This document shows, piece after piece, positions 16,623 to 25,222 of a DNA stretch of 64,000 bases. Under the pieces are notes generated by a model. The model ran no database searches, was not told the origin of the DNA, and saw only the letters and a list, made by a program, of their open reading frames with translations. The position numbers and the translations under genes were made by a program. Position 1 is the first letter of the stretch, and each line of letters opens with the position of its first letter. The stretch lies in NCBI RefSeq assembly GCF_030269545.1, contig NZ_BSTN01000003.1, positions 248,001-312,000 of the forward strand, given 5' to 3'. The stretch comes from Actinomadura sp. NBRC 104425. GTDB lineage: Bacteria; Actinomycetota; Actinomycetes; Streptosporangiales; Streptosporangiaceae.

Positions 16623-16694
16623 CCGGCACGGCGGGGAGCGAACGCCGCCGCGCCGCCGGCAACGCCGCCTGGCCGGGGTCATGGCCTGCTAGGC

Positions 16695-16723
16695 TTCCCA
16701 AGCGAGCGCTTGGTACGTAATGA
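16695..16723 (+). promoter_or_regulatory. Promoter of LLM gene with operator in spacer
   Basis: Possible -35 TTCCCA (16695-16700), 17-bp spacer, -10 TAATGA (16718-16723). The spacer is occupied by the KstR2-type operator, giving a simple route to repression. Confidence 0.45.
16697..16714. promoter_or_regulatory. KstR2-type operator for LLM/acyl-CoA synthetase genes
   Basis: CCCAAGC-gagc-GCTTGGT matches the 18-bp window consensus with one mismatch; the embedded 14-mer (16701-16714) has one mismatch to the KstR2 motif. It lies 84 bp upstream of the GTG at 16799. Confidence 0.7.
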
Positions 16724-16798
16724 TGGGATCCGGCGTTGTCCCGCCCCGGCGGACGCCGGGGCGCCCCCGCCGGGCCCGGTGAAGAAGGAGCCGTAGAC

Positions 16799-17872
16799 GT
16801 GGCCGACCGCCCGATGAAGTTCTCGACCTTCCACCTGTTCCACCAGAACGCGGGCCAGAGCGCGCGCGAGGTGTACGACTACCAGATCGAGGTGATCGAG
16901 CTTTTGGAGGAGCTCGGCTTCGACGGGGTGTGGGTCGCCGAGCACCACTTCCGTGACTACGGGGTGGTGCCCGACATCTTCACGATGCTTGCCCACCTGG
17001 CGGCCCGCACCGAGCGGCTGCGGCTGGGCACCGGCGTCGTCGTGCTGCCCCTGCACAACCCGATCCACGTGGCCGAGGAGGCCGCGATGGTGGACCTGCT
17101 GTCGGGCGGGCGCCTGGAGCTCGGGGTGGGCCGCGGCTACCAGAGCGTCGAGTTCGAGAACTTCGGGCTGGACCTCGGCGAGGCCCGGGTCCGGTTCAAC
17201 GAGTGCCTCGACATGGTGGTCGGCCTGTGGACGCAGGACGGCTACGAGTACAAGGGCCGCTACTACGGCACCGGCCGTCCGCTCACACTGACACCGCGTC
17301 CGCTGCAGAAACCGCATCCGCCGCTGCACGTGGCGGCGATCAGTCCCGAGACCGTGGAGATCTACGCCGCCCGCGGCCTGCCGATCCTGGCCGACCCGGC
17401 CGCCCCGTTCCGCAAGATCGCCAAGGCGGCGGAGACCTGGCACGCCGTCGCCGCCGCCAACGGCGTGGACACCGCGGGCGCCGAGCTGGTGGCCAGCCGC
17501 ATCGTGTACGTCGCGCCGACCATCGAGCAGGCCAGAGCGGACCAGGCCCGGTTCGAGGCCGCCTTCGACCGCTCGCGCATCTTCAACGCGCAGAGCGCCC
17601 CCATCGACGCGCGCACCGGCGAGGCCGCCAAGGGCTTCGAGTACTACCAGAACCGCTACCTCAAGGGCGGCTCGGTGGACAGCGAGTTCCGCTGGGAGCA
17701 GCTGGAGGTGATCGGCGACCCGGAGCGGGTCATCGGCCAGATCAAGATGATCCAGCAGATGGGCTACTCCCACCTGATGTGCGACTTCGGCTCGACGCGG
17801 CCGATGCCCGTCGAGGAGATGAAGAAGGTCCTGAAGTTCTTCGCCGCGGAGGTCATGCCCGCCTTCCGCTGA
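16799..17872 (+). CDS. LLM-class flavin/F420-dependent oxidoreductase
   Basis: A 357-residue TIM-barrel luciferase-like protein. Visible family segments: FDGVWVAEHHFRDYGVVPD, LRLGTGVVVLPLHNP, VDLLSGGRLELGVGRGYQS and a C-terminal IGQIKMIQQMGYSHLMCDF. The AEHHF block is typical of bacterial-luciferase-like monooxygenases. The cofactor (FMN or F420) cannot be decided from sequence. The GTG at 16799 has AAGGAG at a spacing of eight; an upstream ATG-frame extension from 16736 lacks a ribosome site. It is followed after 61 bp by an acyl-CoA synthetase gene, and both appear to depend on the operator at 16697. Confidence 0.85.
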   Translation: MADRPMKFSTFHLFHQNAGQSAREVYDYQIEVIELLEELGFDGVWVAEHHFRDYGVVPDIFTMLAHLAARTERLRLGTGVVVLPLHNPIHVAEEAAMVDLLSGGRLELGVGRGYQSVEFENFGLDLGEARVRFNECLDMVVGLWTQDGYEYKGRYYGTGRPLTLTPRPLQKPHPPLHVAAISPETVEIYAARGLPILADPAAPFRKIAKAAETWHAVAAANGVDTAGAELVASRIVYVAPTIEQARADQARFEAAFDRSRIFNAQSAPIDARTGEAAKGFEYYQNRYLKGGSVDSEFRWEQLEVIGDPERVIGQIKMIQQMGYSHLMCDFGSTRPMPVEEMKKVLKFFAAEVMPAFR

Positions 17873-17933
17873 GCGAGCGACCGCGCCGCGGCCCTCCCCG
17901 CCCCCCCGGTTTCCGTCACACGCAGGAGGCGCG

Positions 17934-19466
17934 ATGTCCGTCGTACACCGGCTCACACTCGGGGACGTTCTCGGCGAGCACCGGCGGGGCCGGCCGCTCG
18001 GCACCGCCGTGGTCGACGGCGACGTGCGGCTCACCTGGCCCGAGCTGGACGCGCGGGTGAACCGCGCGGCGGGCGCGCTGGCCGCCGACGGAGTCGCCGC
18101 GGGCGGCCGCGTGCTGTGGCTGGGGCGCAACTCCTTCCGCGTGCTGGAGCTGCTGCTGGCCTGCTCGCGGCTCGGGGCGATCTTCTGCCCGGCCAACTGG
18201 CGGCAGTCCGCCGACGAGCTCGCCCACGTGCTCGCCGACCTGGCCCCGGCGGTGGTCGTGTGGGAGGAGTCGGAGGCGGTGGAGAAGGCGCGCGGGCAGG
18301 TCGCGCTGGACGCGCGCTGGGTGCGCTCGGGCGGACAGGACGGCCCGGGCGGGGAGGACGAGTACGAGGCGTGGGCCGCCGCGGGCGCCCCCATCGACCC
18401 CGACGCCGAGGCGTCCGCCGACTCCCCCGTCCTGGCGCTCTACACCGCCGCGTTCGACGGGCGTCCCAGCGCCGCCCTGCTCAGCGACGCCGCGCTGATC
18501 GCGCACAGCATGTCGCTGCTGCACGTCCGGCAGATGGAGGACGGGTTCACCTACCTGGCCTGCGGCCCGCTGTTCCACGTCGGCACGATGATGTTCACGC
18601 TGGCCGCCTTCCAGCTCGGCGGCACGGTCGTGTTCACCCCCGCCTACGAGCCGACCGAGGTCTGCCGCCTCATCGAGCGCGAGCGGGTCACCCAGGCCTT
18701 CCTGTTCGGCCCGATGATCGACGGGCTGGTCGAGGCCAACAAGGACCGGCGCTTCGACCTGTCCTCGCTGCGCTTCGTCTCGCACTCCCCGGAGTGGGAC
18801 GACATGATCACCGTGGACGACAGCCCCTGGTGCGCGTCGAAGATGGGCGGCTACGGGCAGACCGAGGTCGGCGGCATGCTCACCTTCCTCGGCCTCGGCA
18901 TGGGCGGCCAGGGGCCGGCGGGGCGCCCGTCGCCGCTGACCCAGGTGCGGATCCTGGACGCCTCCGGCGCCGAGGTCCCGCCGGGCGAGGTCGGCGAGAT
19001 CTGCGCGCGCGGCCACAGCGTGTTCTCCGGCTACTGGAACCGCCCCGAATTGAACGCGGCCAAGACCGCGGGCGGCTGGCACCACACCGGCGACCTGGGG
19101 CGGCGCGAGCCCGACGGCACCATCACCTTCATCGGCCCGAAACTGCGCATGATCAAGTCGGGGAACGAGAACATCTACCCCGCCGAGGTGGAGCGCGCCC
19201 TGAAGACCCATCCGGCCGTCGCCGACGCCGCCGTGATCGGGGTGCCGGACGACCGGTTCGGCCAGTCCCCCAAGGCCGTCGTGGTGCTCCGGGACGGCGC
19301 CGCCGCCACGCCCGAGGAGCTCATCGAGCACGTGCGCGGCCAGATCGCCTCGTACAAGAAGCCGCGGCACGTGGAGTTCGCCGACGAGATCCCCAAGAGG
19401 GGCTTCACGCCCGACTACGACCTGCTGGACGGGCGTTACGGAGGCGGCGGCTACCCCGGAGCCTGA
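17934..19466 (+). CDS. Acyl-CoA synthetase-like (FadD/AMP-binding) protein with altered catalytic motifs
   Basis: A 510-residue ANL-superfamily protein; ATG 17934 follows GCAGGAGG. The fold is intact (LTWPELDARVNRAAG; GYGQTEVGGML for motif A5; HHTGDLGRREPDG with the ribose-binding Asp; MIKSGNENIYPAEVE). Two motifs differ from active enzymes. The P-loop YTSGTTGxPK reads YTAAFDGRPSA (Lys replaced), and the C-terminal adenylation lysine motif reads IPKRGFTPDYDLL with no GK. It may be a divergent active subfamily or a non-adenylating one. It lies in the KstR2-type regulated LLM operon and is convergent with the sulfur operon across a bidirectional stem-loop. Confidence 0.8.
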   Translation: MSVVHRLTLGDVLGEHRRGRPLGTAVVDGDVRLTWPELDARVNRAAGALAADGVAAGGRVLWLGRNSFRVLELLLACSRLGAIFCPANWRQSADELAHVLADLAPAVVVWEESEAVEKARGQVALDARWVRSGGQDGPGGEDEYEAWAAAGAPIDPDAEASADSPVLALYTAAFDGRPSAALLSDAALIAHSMSLLHVRQMEDGFTYLACGPLFHVGTMMFTLAAFQLGGTVVFTPAYEPTEVCRLIERERVTQAFLFGPMIDGLVEANKDRRFDLSSLRFVSHSPEWDDMITVDDSPWCASKMGGYGQTEVGGMLTFLGLGMGGQGPAGRPSPLTQVRILDASGAEVPPGEVGEICARGHSVFSGYWNRPELNAAKTAGGWHHTGDLGRREPDGTITFIGPKLRMIKSGNENIYPAEVERALKTHPAVADAAVIGVPDDRFGQSPKAVVVLRDGAAATPEELIEHVRGQIASYKKPRHVEFADEIPKRGFTPDYDLLDGRYGGGGYPGA

Positions 19467-19470
19467 GGTG

Positions 19471-19511
19471 CGCGGGAGGGGACGGACGCCGCGCCGCCGT
19501 CCCCTCCCGCG
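19471..19511. terminator. Bidirectional stem-loop between convergent genes
   Basis: Perfect 15-bp arms (19471-19485 and 19497-19511; CGCGGGAGGGGACGG and its complement) with an 11-nt loop lie 4 bp after the synthetase stop and 10 bp before the end of the sulfur operon. There is no T-run, so termination without Rho is uncertain; it may stabilise 3' ends. Confidence 0.65.
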
Positions 19512-19521
19512 GTCCGGATGG

Positions 19522-20433
19522 TCAGCGCGCCGAGGCGGTGACCAGGTCGGCCAGCTCCGGCAGCACCGCGTCCGCCACGGTGATCTTCCGGTCCAGCAGC
19601 CCGTTGGCGTGGAGCAGGTCGGCGGCGCGCTGCTGCTCGGCGACGAACTCGTCGGACACCGGGTGCAGCCCGAACGGACGGTTGCGCAGGGCGTGCTCCC
19701 ACTCGTCCAGGTCCGTGCCGTCCTCGGCGGCGAACAGCCGGGCGGCCTCGCGGGGGTTCTCCCGGACCCAGGCGTCCGACTCCTGCAGCGCGGCGACGAT
19801 CGCGGCCAGCTCGTCGCGGTGGTCCACGGCGAAGTCGCGCCGGGTGAACCACAGCGAGCGGTGGCTGAACAGCCCGTCGGTCTCCACCAGCGTCCGCAGC
19901 TGCGTCGTGCGCTCCAGCGCGGCCAGCTGCGGGTAGTAGCCGGTCCAGGCGTCGACCTTGCCGTCCAGCAGCAGCTGCGCGCCCTCGGGCCCGGCATCCA
20001 CGGGCTCGATGTCGGCCCAGGTCAGCCCGGCCCGGTCGAGTGCGAACAGCAGCAGCGTCGTCTGCCAGGAGCCGTGGCCGAGCGCGACCCTGCGGCCCGC
20101 CAGGTCGGCCGGGGACTGGATGCCGGAGTCGGCCAATGCGACGAGCCGCCCGTTGTCCACGCGCGGCCCGGAGATCGCCACGTAGACGATGTCATGGCCC
20201 TTGCCCTGCGCGGTGACCGGCGGTGTCGATCCGGTGCCGATGAAGTCGTAGCCGCCGTCGAACAGGTGGTCGCCGTGCGCGGACGGCAGTCCCTCGGTGG
20301 GGGCGGGGCGGTCGCCGGCGGGCAGCGACCGCAGGTCCACCCACTCCACGTCCGGCAGCGACCGCTCCAGGATGCCCCGGTGCCGCAGCACCCACAGGGA
20401 GTTGTTGTTGGGGAAGAAGCCGACACGGGTCAT
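19522..20433 (-). CDS. Periplasmic-binding-protein-fold (SsuA/DszB-like) protein lacking a signal peptide
   Basis: A 303-residue protein of the SsuA/THI5 fold: VGFFPNNNSLWVLRHRG, GIQSPADLAGRRVALGHGSWQTTLLL and VDAWTGYYPQLAAL. It has no signal peptide or lipobox; the fold begins within the first five residues. It should be cytoplasmic, like the desulfinase DszB, which has the same fold. It has no obvious Cys/His/Arg triad like the homologue at 22567. As the last gene of the organosulfur operon (ATGA overlap with the upstream SsuD-like gene) it may be a second sulfur-compound-processing enzyme, a carrier or a sensor. The function is not established. Confidence 0.75.
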   Translation of the reverse strand: MTRVGFFPNNNSLWVLRHRGILERSLPDVEWVDLRSLPAGDRPAPTEGLPSAHGDHLFDGGYDFIGTGSTPPVTAQGKGHDIVYVAISGPRVDNGRLVALADSGIQSPADLAGRRVALGHGSWQTTLLLFALDRAGLTWADIEPVDAGPEGAQLLLDGKVDAWTGYYPQLAALERTTQLRTLVETDGLFSHRSLWFTRRDFAVDHRDELAAIVAALQESDAWVRENPREAARLFAAEDGTDLDEWEHALRNRPFGLHPVSDEFVAEQQRAADLLHANGLLDRKITVADAVLPELADLVTASAR

Positions 20434-21629
20434 CGGAGGTTTCCTTTCGTTTCAACGGTGGGGGCGGAAGTGTGCGCGCCGCCGTCCGGGCGGCCGCCGC
20501 GCAGCAGCGGAAGGACGTGCTCGCCGACCCGGTGGGCCTCCTCCAGGTGCGGCACCCCGGCGAGGATGAAGGCGTCCACGCCCAGCGCGATCAGCTCGTC
20601 GAGCCGGGCGGCGACCTGCGCGTAGCTGCCGACCAGCCCGAACGCCGGGCCGCCGCGCAGCAGGTGGAAGCCGCCCCACACGTTGGGGCTCGCCTCCAGT
20701 TCGCGGTACTCGCGGACCGGCCAGTCGATGAAGGACCGGCCGCGCAGCCAGCCCACCGAGTCGCCGCCGGCCTCGGGTCCCTGCAGCAGCGCGGGGTCGA
20801 CGTGCCGCCAGCCGCGGCGGATCTCCTCCCACGCCTCGTCCTCGGTCTCGCGGGCCAGCACGTCGATGCGCACGGCGAACCGCGGGGACCGGCCGATCGC
20901 GGCGCTGTGCTCGCGGACCTGGTCGAACTTGGCGGCCAGCGCGGGGAACGGCTCCAGCCACGACAGGTAGTAGTCGGCGTGCCGCCCGGCGGCCTCGATC
21001 GCCGCCCGCGACGACCCGGAGAAGTAGATCTCGGGGAACGGCTGCCCGCGCAGCCGCTCGGGCAGGCCCGCGTCCTCGACCCGGTAGAAGCGGCCGCGGT
21101 GGCTGAACGGGCCGCCGTCCCACACGCCCTTGAGCACGTCCAGGAACTCGGAGGTTCGGGCGTACCGGTCGTCGTGCCCGACCTTGTCGCCCCACCACAG
21201 CTGGGCGGGCCCGCCGCCGCCGGAGATGATGTTGTAGACGACGCGTCCGCCGGTGGCGCGCTGCAGGCTCGCCGACATCCGCGCGGCCTGCACCGGGTGC
21301 AGGAACCCCGGCTGGAACGCGATCATGAACCGGTAGGTGGTGGTCTCCCGGGCCAGGCTCGCGGCCGCCGCCCACGGGTCGTCGGTGAACGGGAAGGACG
21401 GCAGCAGCCCGCCGACGAACCCCGACAGCTCGGTGGCGCGCGCCACGTCGGCCATGTGGTCCAGGTGGGTGTACCCGTCGGGCCGGCCGCCGCGCAGCCC
21501 GGGGGTGATGCTGCCCGGCACGACCGGCGACCAGTCGCCCCGGGTCACCAGGCGGCGGCGCAGCGACCGCTGGTCGCCGTGCGTGCCGATGCGCCAGTAG
21601 ATGTCGATCGAGCGGCTCGCTGTGGTCAT
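20430..21629 (-). CDS. SsuD-like FMNH2-dependent alkanesulfonate monooxygenase
   Basis: A 399-residue LLM-class enzyme. It starts IDIYWRIGTHGDQ like SsuD (FWFLPTHGD) and carries NIISGGGGPAQLWWGDKV, PFPEIYFSGSSRAAIEAAG, LSWLEPFPALAAKFDQVRE, SPNVWGGFHLLRGG and FILAGVPHLEEAHRVGEHVLPLL, all SsuD landmarks. SsuD oxidises sulfonates with FMNH2 and O2 to aldehydes and sulfite. The ATG at 21629 overlaps the stop of the preceding LLM gene, and its own stop overlaps the next gene's ATG. The natural substrate is unknown; the linked DszB-like enzyme suggests an aromatic or cyclic sulfonate or sulfone. A flavin reductase could come from 940-1587. Confidence 0.85.
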   Translation of the reverse strand: MTTASRSIDIYWRIGTHGDQRSLRRRLVTRGDWSPVVPGSITPGLRGGRPDGYTHLDHMADVARATELSGFVGGLLPSFPFTDDPWAAAASLARETTTYRFMIAFQPGFLHPVQAARMSASLQRATGGRVVYNIISGGGGPAQLWWGDKVGHDDRYARTSEFLDVLKGVWDGGPFSHRGRFYRVEDAGLPERLRGQPFPEIYFSGSSRAAIEAAGRHADYYLSWLEPFPALAAKFDQVREHSAAIGRSPRFAVRIDVLARETEDEAWEEIRRGWRHVDPALLQGPEAGGDSVGWLRGRSFIDWPVREYRELEASPNVWGGFHLLRGGPAFGLVGSYAQVAARLDELIALGVDAFILAGVPHLEEAHRVGEHVLPLLRGGRPDGGAHTSAPTVETKGNLR

Positions 21630-22570
21630 TTCGCGTGCTCCTGGACGTGTCGCCGGGCGTGTTCCTGAGCGAACAGGGGCAGCAGCCGCTCGCCCAGCCG
21701 GTAGGTCTCCTCCACGTGCGGCTCGGTGTCCAGCACGAACGTGCCGACGCCCCGGTCGACGTAGCGCCGCAGCTCGTCGGCGACCTGCTCGAACGACCCG
21801 GCGAGCGCGTGCCCGGGGACGCCCCGCACGGCCCGCGCCTCCGCCTCGTCCTCGCGCGCCACGACCGTCAGCCGCAGCCCGTAGGAGACGGTGCGGCCAT
21901 GCGCGGCGGCGCGCGCGCCGAGGTCGGCGATGAGCGCGTCGATGTCGTCGGTGGCGTCGAAGATGTGCACGTCGGCGTGCTTGGCCGACAGCTCGAGCGC
22001 CTCCTCCGACGAACCGGACAGGTGGACGGGCGGGAAACGCCGCCCCGCCAGCGGCCCCTGGAAGCCGCCCGCGAGCACCTGGAAGAACCGGCCCTCGTAG
22101 GTGTAGTCCTCGTGCTCCCACACGCCCTTGGCGATCGTCAGGAACTCGTCGGCGCGCGCGTACCGGTCCGGGCCGTCCAGGAAGTCGCCCTGCGCGCGCG
22201 CCGTCACCGGGTCCAGGTCGACGACCGGCCACCAGCCGAACCGGTCCCCGGTGAACCGCTGCAGCGACGCCGACAGCTTCGCCGCGTACACCGGGGTGCC
22301 GACGCCGGGATGGAAGCCGGCGACGCCGTGCAGCCAGCGGTTGGCGCGCAGCAGCCCGGCCACCACGATCAGCGCCTCCTCCGCGTCGTGCGCGAAGGGC
22401 GCGACGACGCCGTCGAAGCCGGTGACCTCGGCGGCGCGCCCCACCTCGGCGATCGTGTCGAACGCCCCGTAGCGGTCCTCGCGGGTGTCGGTGACGAACG
22501 GGGGCAGCGGCGCCGGGTCGGCGTACGGGCCGACCGTCGGCAGGGTGAGCAGGAACCTGGGCGTCGTCAT
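21626..22570 (-). CDS. Second SsuD-related LLM monooxygenase
   Basis: A 314-residue luciferase-like flavoprotein related to but shorter than the neighbouring SsuD homologue. Visible segments: GFDGVVAPFAHDAEEALIV, AAKLSASLQRFTGDRFGWW, PPVHLSGSSEEALELSAKHAD and GVGTFVLDTEPHVEETYRLGERLLPLF. The ending strongly resembles SsuD-type C-termini. It is embedded between the DszB-like and SsuD-like genes, with 4-base overlaps on both sides. Two LLM enzymes with one desulfinase suggests sequential oxygenation before C-S cleavage, as in the Dsz logic, although DszC itself is an acyl-CoA-dehydrogenase-type protein and is not seen here. Confidence 0.8.
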   Translation of the reverse strand: MTTPRFLLTLPTVGPYADPAPLPPFVTDTREDRYGAFDTIAEVGRAAEVTGFDGVVAPFAHDAEEALIVVAGLLRANRWLHGVAGFHPGVGTPVYAAKLSASLQRFTGDRFGWWPVVDLDPVTARAQGDFLDGPDRYARADEFLTIAKGVWEHEDYTYEGRFFQVLAGGFQGPLAGRRFPPVHLSGSSEEALELSAKHADVHIFDATDDIDALIADLGARAAAHGRTVSYGLRLTVVAREDEAEARAVRGVPGHALAGSFEQVADELRRYVDRGVGTFVLDTEPHVEETYRLGERLLPLFAQEHARRHVQEHAK

Positions 22571-23598
22571 GCCGCCCTCCTTTCGGTGGCCTGGCGCAGC
22601 GGTTCGGGTGCGGCCCACGCGTGCACGTCCACGTCGGCGGCGAGGAAGCCGTGCAGCAGCAAGAAGTTCTTCTGCCGTTCGAGCAGGGCGAGGCGTTCGG
22701 GCGACAGGTCGGGGCGCAGCGTGCGGTGGAACCCGTCGCGGTAGGCGGTGTGCACGCCGGCCCGGCCCGACCGGGTCTCCCCGGCGAGGATCTCGCGGAC
22801 GCCGTCGAGGTTCGCGGCGGCCCAGTCGGCCGCGCGCAGCGTCTGGGCGAGAAACGCGGTCACCAGTTCGGGCCGCTCCTCCAGCAGCCGCTCGTGCACG
22901 GTGATCGGCCGCGGGGTGCCGTTGTTGACGCGGGTCGCGGGGTCGGGGTGGGCGTCCAGGTCGACGCCGACGGCCAGGCCGAGCTCGGCGGCCTGCTCGG
23001 CGGCGCGGGCGCCCTTGGCGTAGACGGCGTCCACCTCGCCGCGCACCAGCTCCTGCAGGCCGGGCCACGACAGCCGGCGGTCGCGCGCGTCGCGTCCCAC
23101 CGACGGCGAGATGTCGGCGGCGACCTCGACGAACGCCACGTCGTCGAGGGTGAGGCCGCCCTGGGCGAGCGCGCCCTTGATCCCGTGCAGCGCCATCGCG
23201 CGCGGGAAGCTCTGCGCCCTCGTCCGCGCCCAGCCGGGCAGTGCGACGCGTGCGCCGCGCAGGTCCTGCGGCCCGCGGATGCCCGAGCCGGGCCGCACCA
23301 GGATCGACTGCCATTCCTCGATCCAGGTCAGCCCGATCAGCCGGGTCGGCGCGCCCTCGGCGCGGGCGGCCAGCGCCGGGACGTTGCCGCCCTCGCGGAA
23401 CAGGCCCGGCAGGTCGTGGTCGAAGTGGTGGCGGGCCAGGTCGGGTCCGGCGTCCTGCAGGACGCCCACCTCCAGCCCGTACGGCGCGAACGCCTCGGCC
23501 AACCACCCGTGCCGGTGGGCCAGGCCGCCGGCGGTGGGCACCGGGCAGCGGGTGAACCAGATCTTGTCGATGTCGCTTTGACTGGCATGCGTGGGCAT
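22567..23598 (-). CDS. DszB-like sulfinate desulfinase (SsuA fold, cytoplasmic)
   Basis: A 343-residue protein without signal peptide. Its N-terminal half aligns by eye with Rhodococcus DszB (2-(2'-hydroxyphenyl)benzenesulfinate desulfinase). Cys18 in TRCPVPT corresponds to the DszB nucleophile Cys27. His58, Arg68 and Gly71 in HFDHDLPGLFREGG correspond to His60, Arg70 and Gly73, with identical internal spacing (10 and 3). The C-terminus LLERQKNFLLLHGFL and WAAPEPL also matches DszB. It probably releases sulfite from a sulfinate made by the LLM monooxygenases. It starts at ATG 23598, 11 bp after the SsuB-like ATPase gene. Annotation pipelines may call such proteins ABC binding proteins. Confidence 0.75.
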   Translation of the reverse strand: MPTHASQSDIDKIWFTRCPVPTAGGLAHRHGWLAEAFAPYGLEVGVLQDAGPDLARHHFDHDLPGLFREGGNVPALAARAEGAPTRLIGLTWIEEWQSILVRPGSGIRGPQDLRGARVALPGWARTRAQSFPRAMALHGIKGALAQGGLTLDDVAFVEVAADISPSVGRDARDRRLSWPGLQELVRGEVDAVYAKGARAAEQAAELGLAVGVDLDAHPDPATRVNNGTPRPITVHERLLEERPELVTAFLAQTLRAADWAAANLDGVREILAGETRSGRAGVHTAYRDGFHRTLRPDLSPERLALLERQKNFLLLHGFLAADVDVHAWAAPEPLRQATERRAA

Positions 23599-23609
23599 GC
23601 GGCGGCTCC

Positions 23610-24335
23610 TCACGGGGATGACAGGGCGACGCCCAGGTGGGTCAGCAGCTCGCGTCGGTGCTCCTGCACCGCCGGGTCGGCCGCGCCCGACAGGGCGTCG
23701 CGGGGACGGGGCAGGTCGATGGCGCGGTCCACGGCGAACGCGCCGTCGCGCAGCACGGCGACGCGGTCGGCGAGCCGCACCGCCTCGTCCACGTCGTGGG
23801 TGACCAGCACGACCGCCGGACGGTGCCGGGCGCACAGCTCGGCCACCAGGTCCTGGGCCTGCAGCCGGGTCAGGGCGTCGAGGGCGGCGAACGGCTCGTC
23901 CAGCAGCAGCACGTCCAGGTCGCGCACGAGCGCGCGGGCCAGCGCCACCCGCTGCGCCTCGCCGCCGGACAGGGTGGCGGGCCAGTCGCGTTCGCGGCCG
24001 GCCAGGCCGACCTCGGCGAGGGCGCGGCGGCCCTGCTCGCGCGCCGAGCGCGGCAGCCCGAGCGTGACGTTGGCCAGCACGCGCTTGGCCACCACCAGCC
24101 GGGGCTCCTGGTAGACGGTGGTGACGCGCGGCGCGGTGAGCACGGTGCCCGCGTCGGGCCGCTCCAGCCCGGCCAGCAGGCGCAGCAGCGTGGTCTTGCC
24201 GGTGCCGCTCGGGCCGAGCAGGGCGACGAACTCGCCGCGCCGCACGTCCAGGTCGATGCCGTCCAGGACGGTCGCGGCGCCGAACCGCTTGGTCAGGCCG
24301 CGCACCCGCACGGCCACCTCGCCGGGGCCGCTCAT
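23610..24335 (-). CDS. Sulfonate/organosulfur ABC transporter ATPase (SsuB-like)
   Basis: A 241-residue ATPase: Walker A LLGPSGTGKTTLL, Q-loop TVYQEPRLV, signature TLSGGEAQRVALARAL, Walker B VLLLDEPFAALD and switch VLVTHDVDEAV. The pattern is that of SsuB/TauB-type nitrate/sulfonate/taurine importers. ATG 24335 overlaps the permease stop. It energises uptake of the organosulfur compound processed by the downstream enzymes. Confidence 0.9.
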   Translation of the reverse strand: MSGPGEVAVRVRGLTKRFGAATVLDGIDLDVRRGEFVALLGPSGTGKTTLLRLLAGLERPDAGTVLTAPRVTTVYQEPRLVVAKRVLANVTLGLPRSAREQGRRALAEVGLAGRERDWPATLSGGEAQRVALARALVRDLDVLLLDEPFAALDALTRLQAQDLVAELCARHRPAVVLVTHDVDEAVRLADRVAVLRDGAFAVDRAIDLPRPRDALSGAADPAVQEHRRELLTHLGVALSSP

Positions 24336-25222
24336 CGCACCGCCACCTGCCCCCGCCAGGGCGCGGCGAGCCGTTCGGCGCCGCGGATCACCAGGTCGAT
24401 GAGCAGCCCGAGCAGCGCGTAGATCAGGATGCACAGCACCATGTAGTCGTTGCGGTAGTACTGCTGGGCGAGCGTCACCAGGTAGCCGATGCCCTCGGTG
24501 GCGCCGAGCTGCTCGGCGGCGATCAGGCCGGTGAGCGACACCGACAGGCTGATCCGCAGCGCCATCAGCACGCTCGGCAGCGCGGACGGGATGACGACCG
24601 ACGCGGCCAGGCGGGGGCCGTGCAGCCCGAAGCCGCGGGCGGCCTCCACCACCTTGCGGTCGACGCCGCGGACGCCGAGGTAGGTGTAGGCGTACATGGG
24701 CGCGGACGCGGCGACCGCGATCAGCACGACCTTGAACGTCTCGCCGACGCCGAACCAGGAGATGAACAGCGGCACCAGGGCCAGGAACGGCACCGCCCGC
24801 TTCATCTGCAGGGTCGGGTCGATCAGCTCCTCGCCGAGGGCCGACAGGCCGGCGGCCACGCCGAGCAGCAGTCCCGCGCCGCAGCCGAGCAGTACGCCCA
24901 GGCCCGTGCGGCGCGCCGAGGCCAGCACGTAGTCGGCGAGTTGCCCGGTGGAGACCAGCTCCTTGAAGGCGGACAGCACCGCGCCGGGGCCGGTCAGCAC
25001 GTCCGGGGGGATGCGTCCGGTGGCCGAGCCCCACCACCAGGCGGCCAGCAGCGCCAGCGGGACCGAAAGCCGGACGGCAAGCGACACCGCCGGGTGGCGT
25101 CGCCGCCTGCCCAGCCAGGCGGGTGGGCGCAGCCGCCCGGTGTCCGGTGACACCGCCTCGCCGCCGACTGGGCGCCGGCCCTGCACGCCCCCTGGCTCTT
25201 CGGGGATGGTCTCGACGGTCAT
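24332..25222 (-). CDS. Sulfonate/organosulfur ABC transporter permease (SsuC-like)
   Basis: A 296-residue permease of the BPD_transp_1 family. After a charged 45-residue N-terminus there are about six membrane helices and the EAA loop VEAARGFGLHGPRLAASVVIP. The segments MKRAVPFLALVPLFISWFG and AEQLGATEGIGYLV are SsuC/TauC-like. ATG 25222 overlaps the binding-protein stop, and the stop overlaps the ATPase start (ATGA in both cases). Confidence 0.9.
   Translation of the reverse strand: MTVETIPEEPGGVQGRRPVGGEAVSPDTGRLRPPAWLGRRRRHPAVSLAVRLSVPLALLAAWWWGSATGRIPPDVLTGPGAVLSAFKELVSTGQLADYVLASARRTGLGVLLGCGAGLLLGVAAGLSALGEELIDPTLQMKRAVPFLALVPLFISWFGVGETFKVVLIAVAASAPMYAYTYLGVRGVDRKVVEAARGFGLHGPRLAASVVIPSALPSVLMALRISLSVSLTGLIAAEQLGATEGIGYLVTLAQQYYRNDYMVLCILIYALLGLLIDLVIRGAERLAAPWRGQVAVR

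Noticed and set aside
19522..20433. Calling this protein a transporter component
   Set aside because: No signal peptide or lipobox; the operon already has an SsuA-like lipoprotein at 25219.
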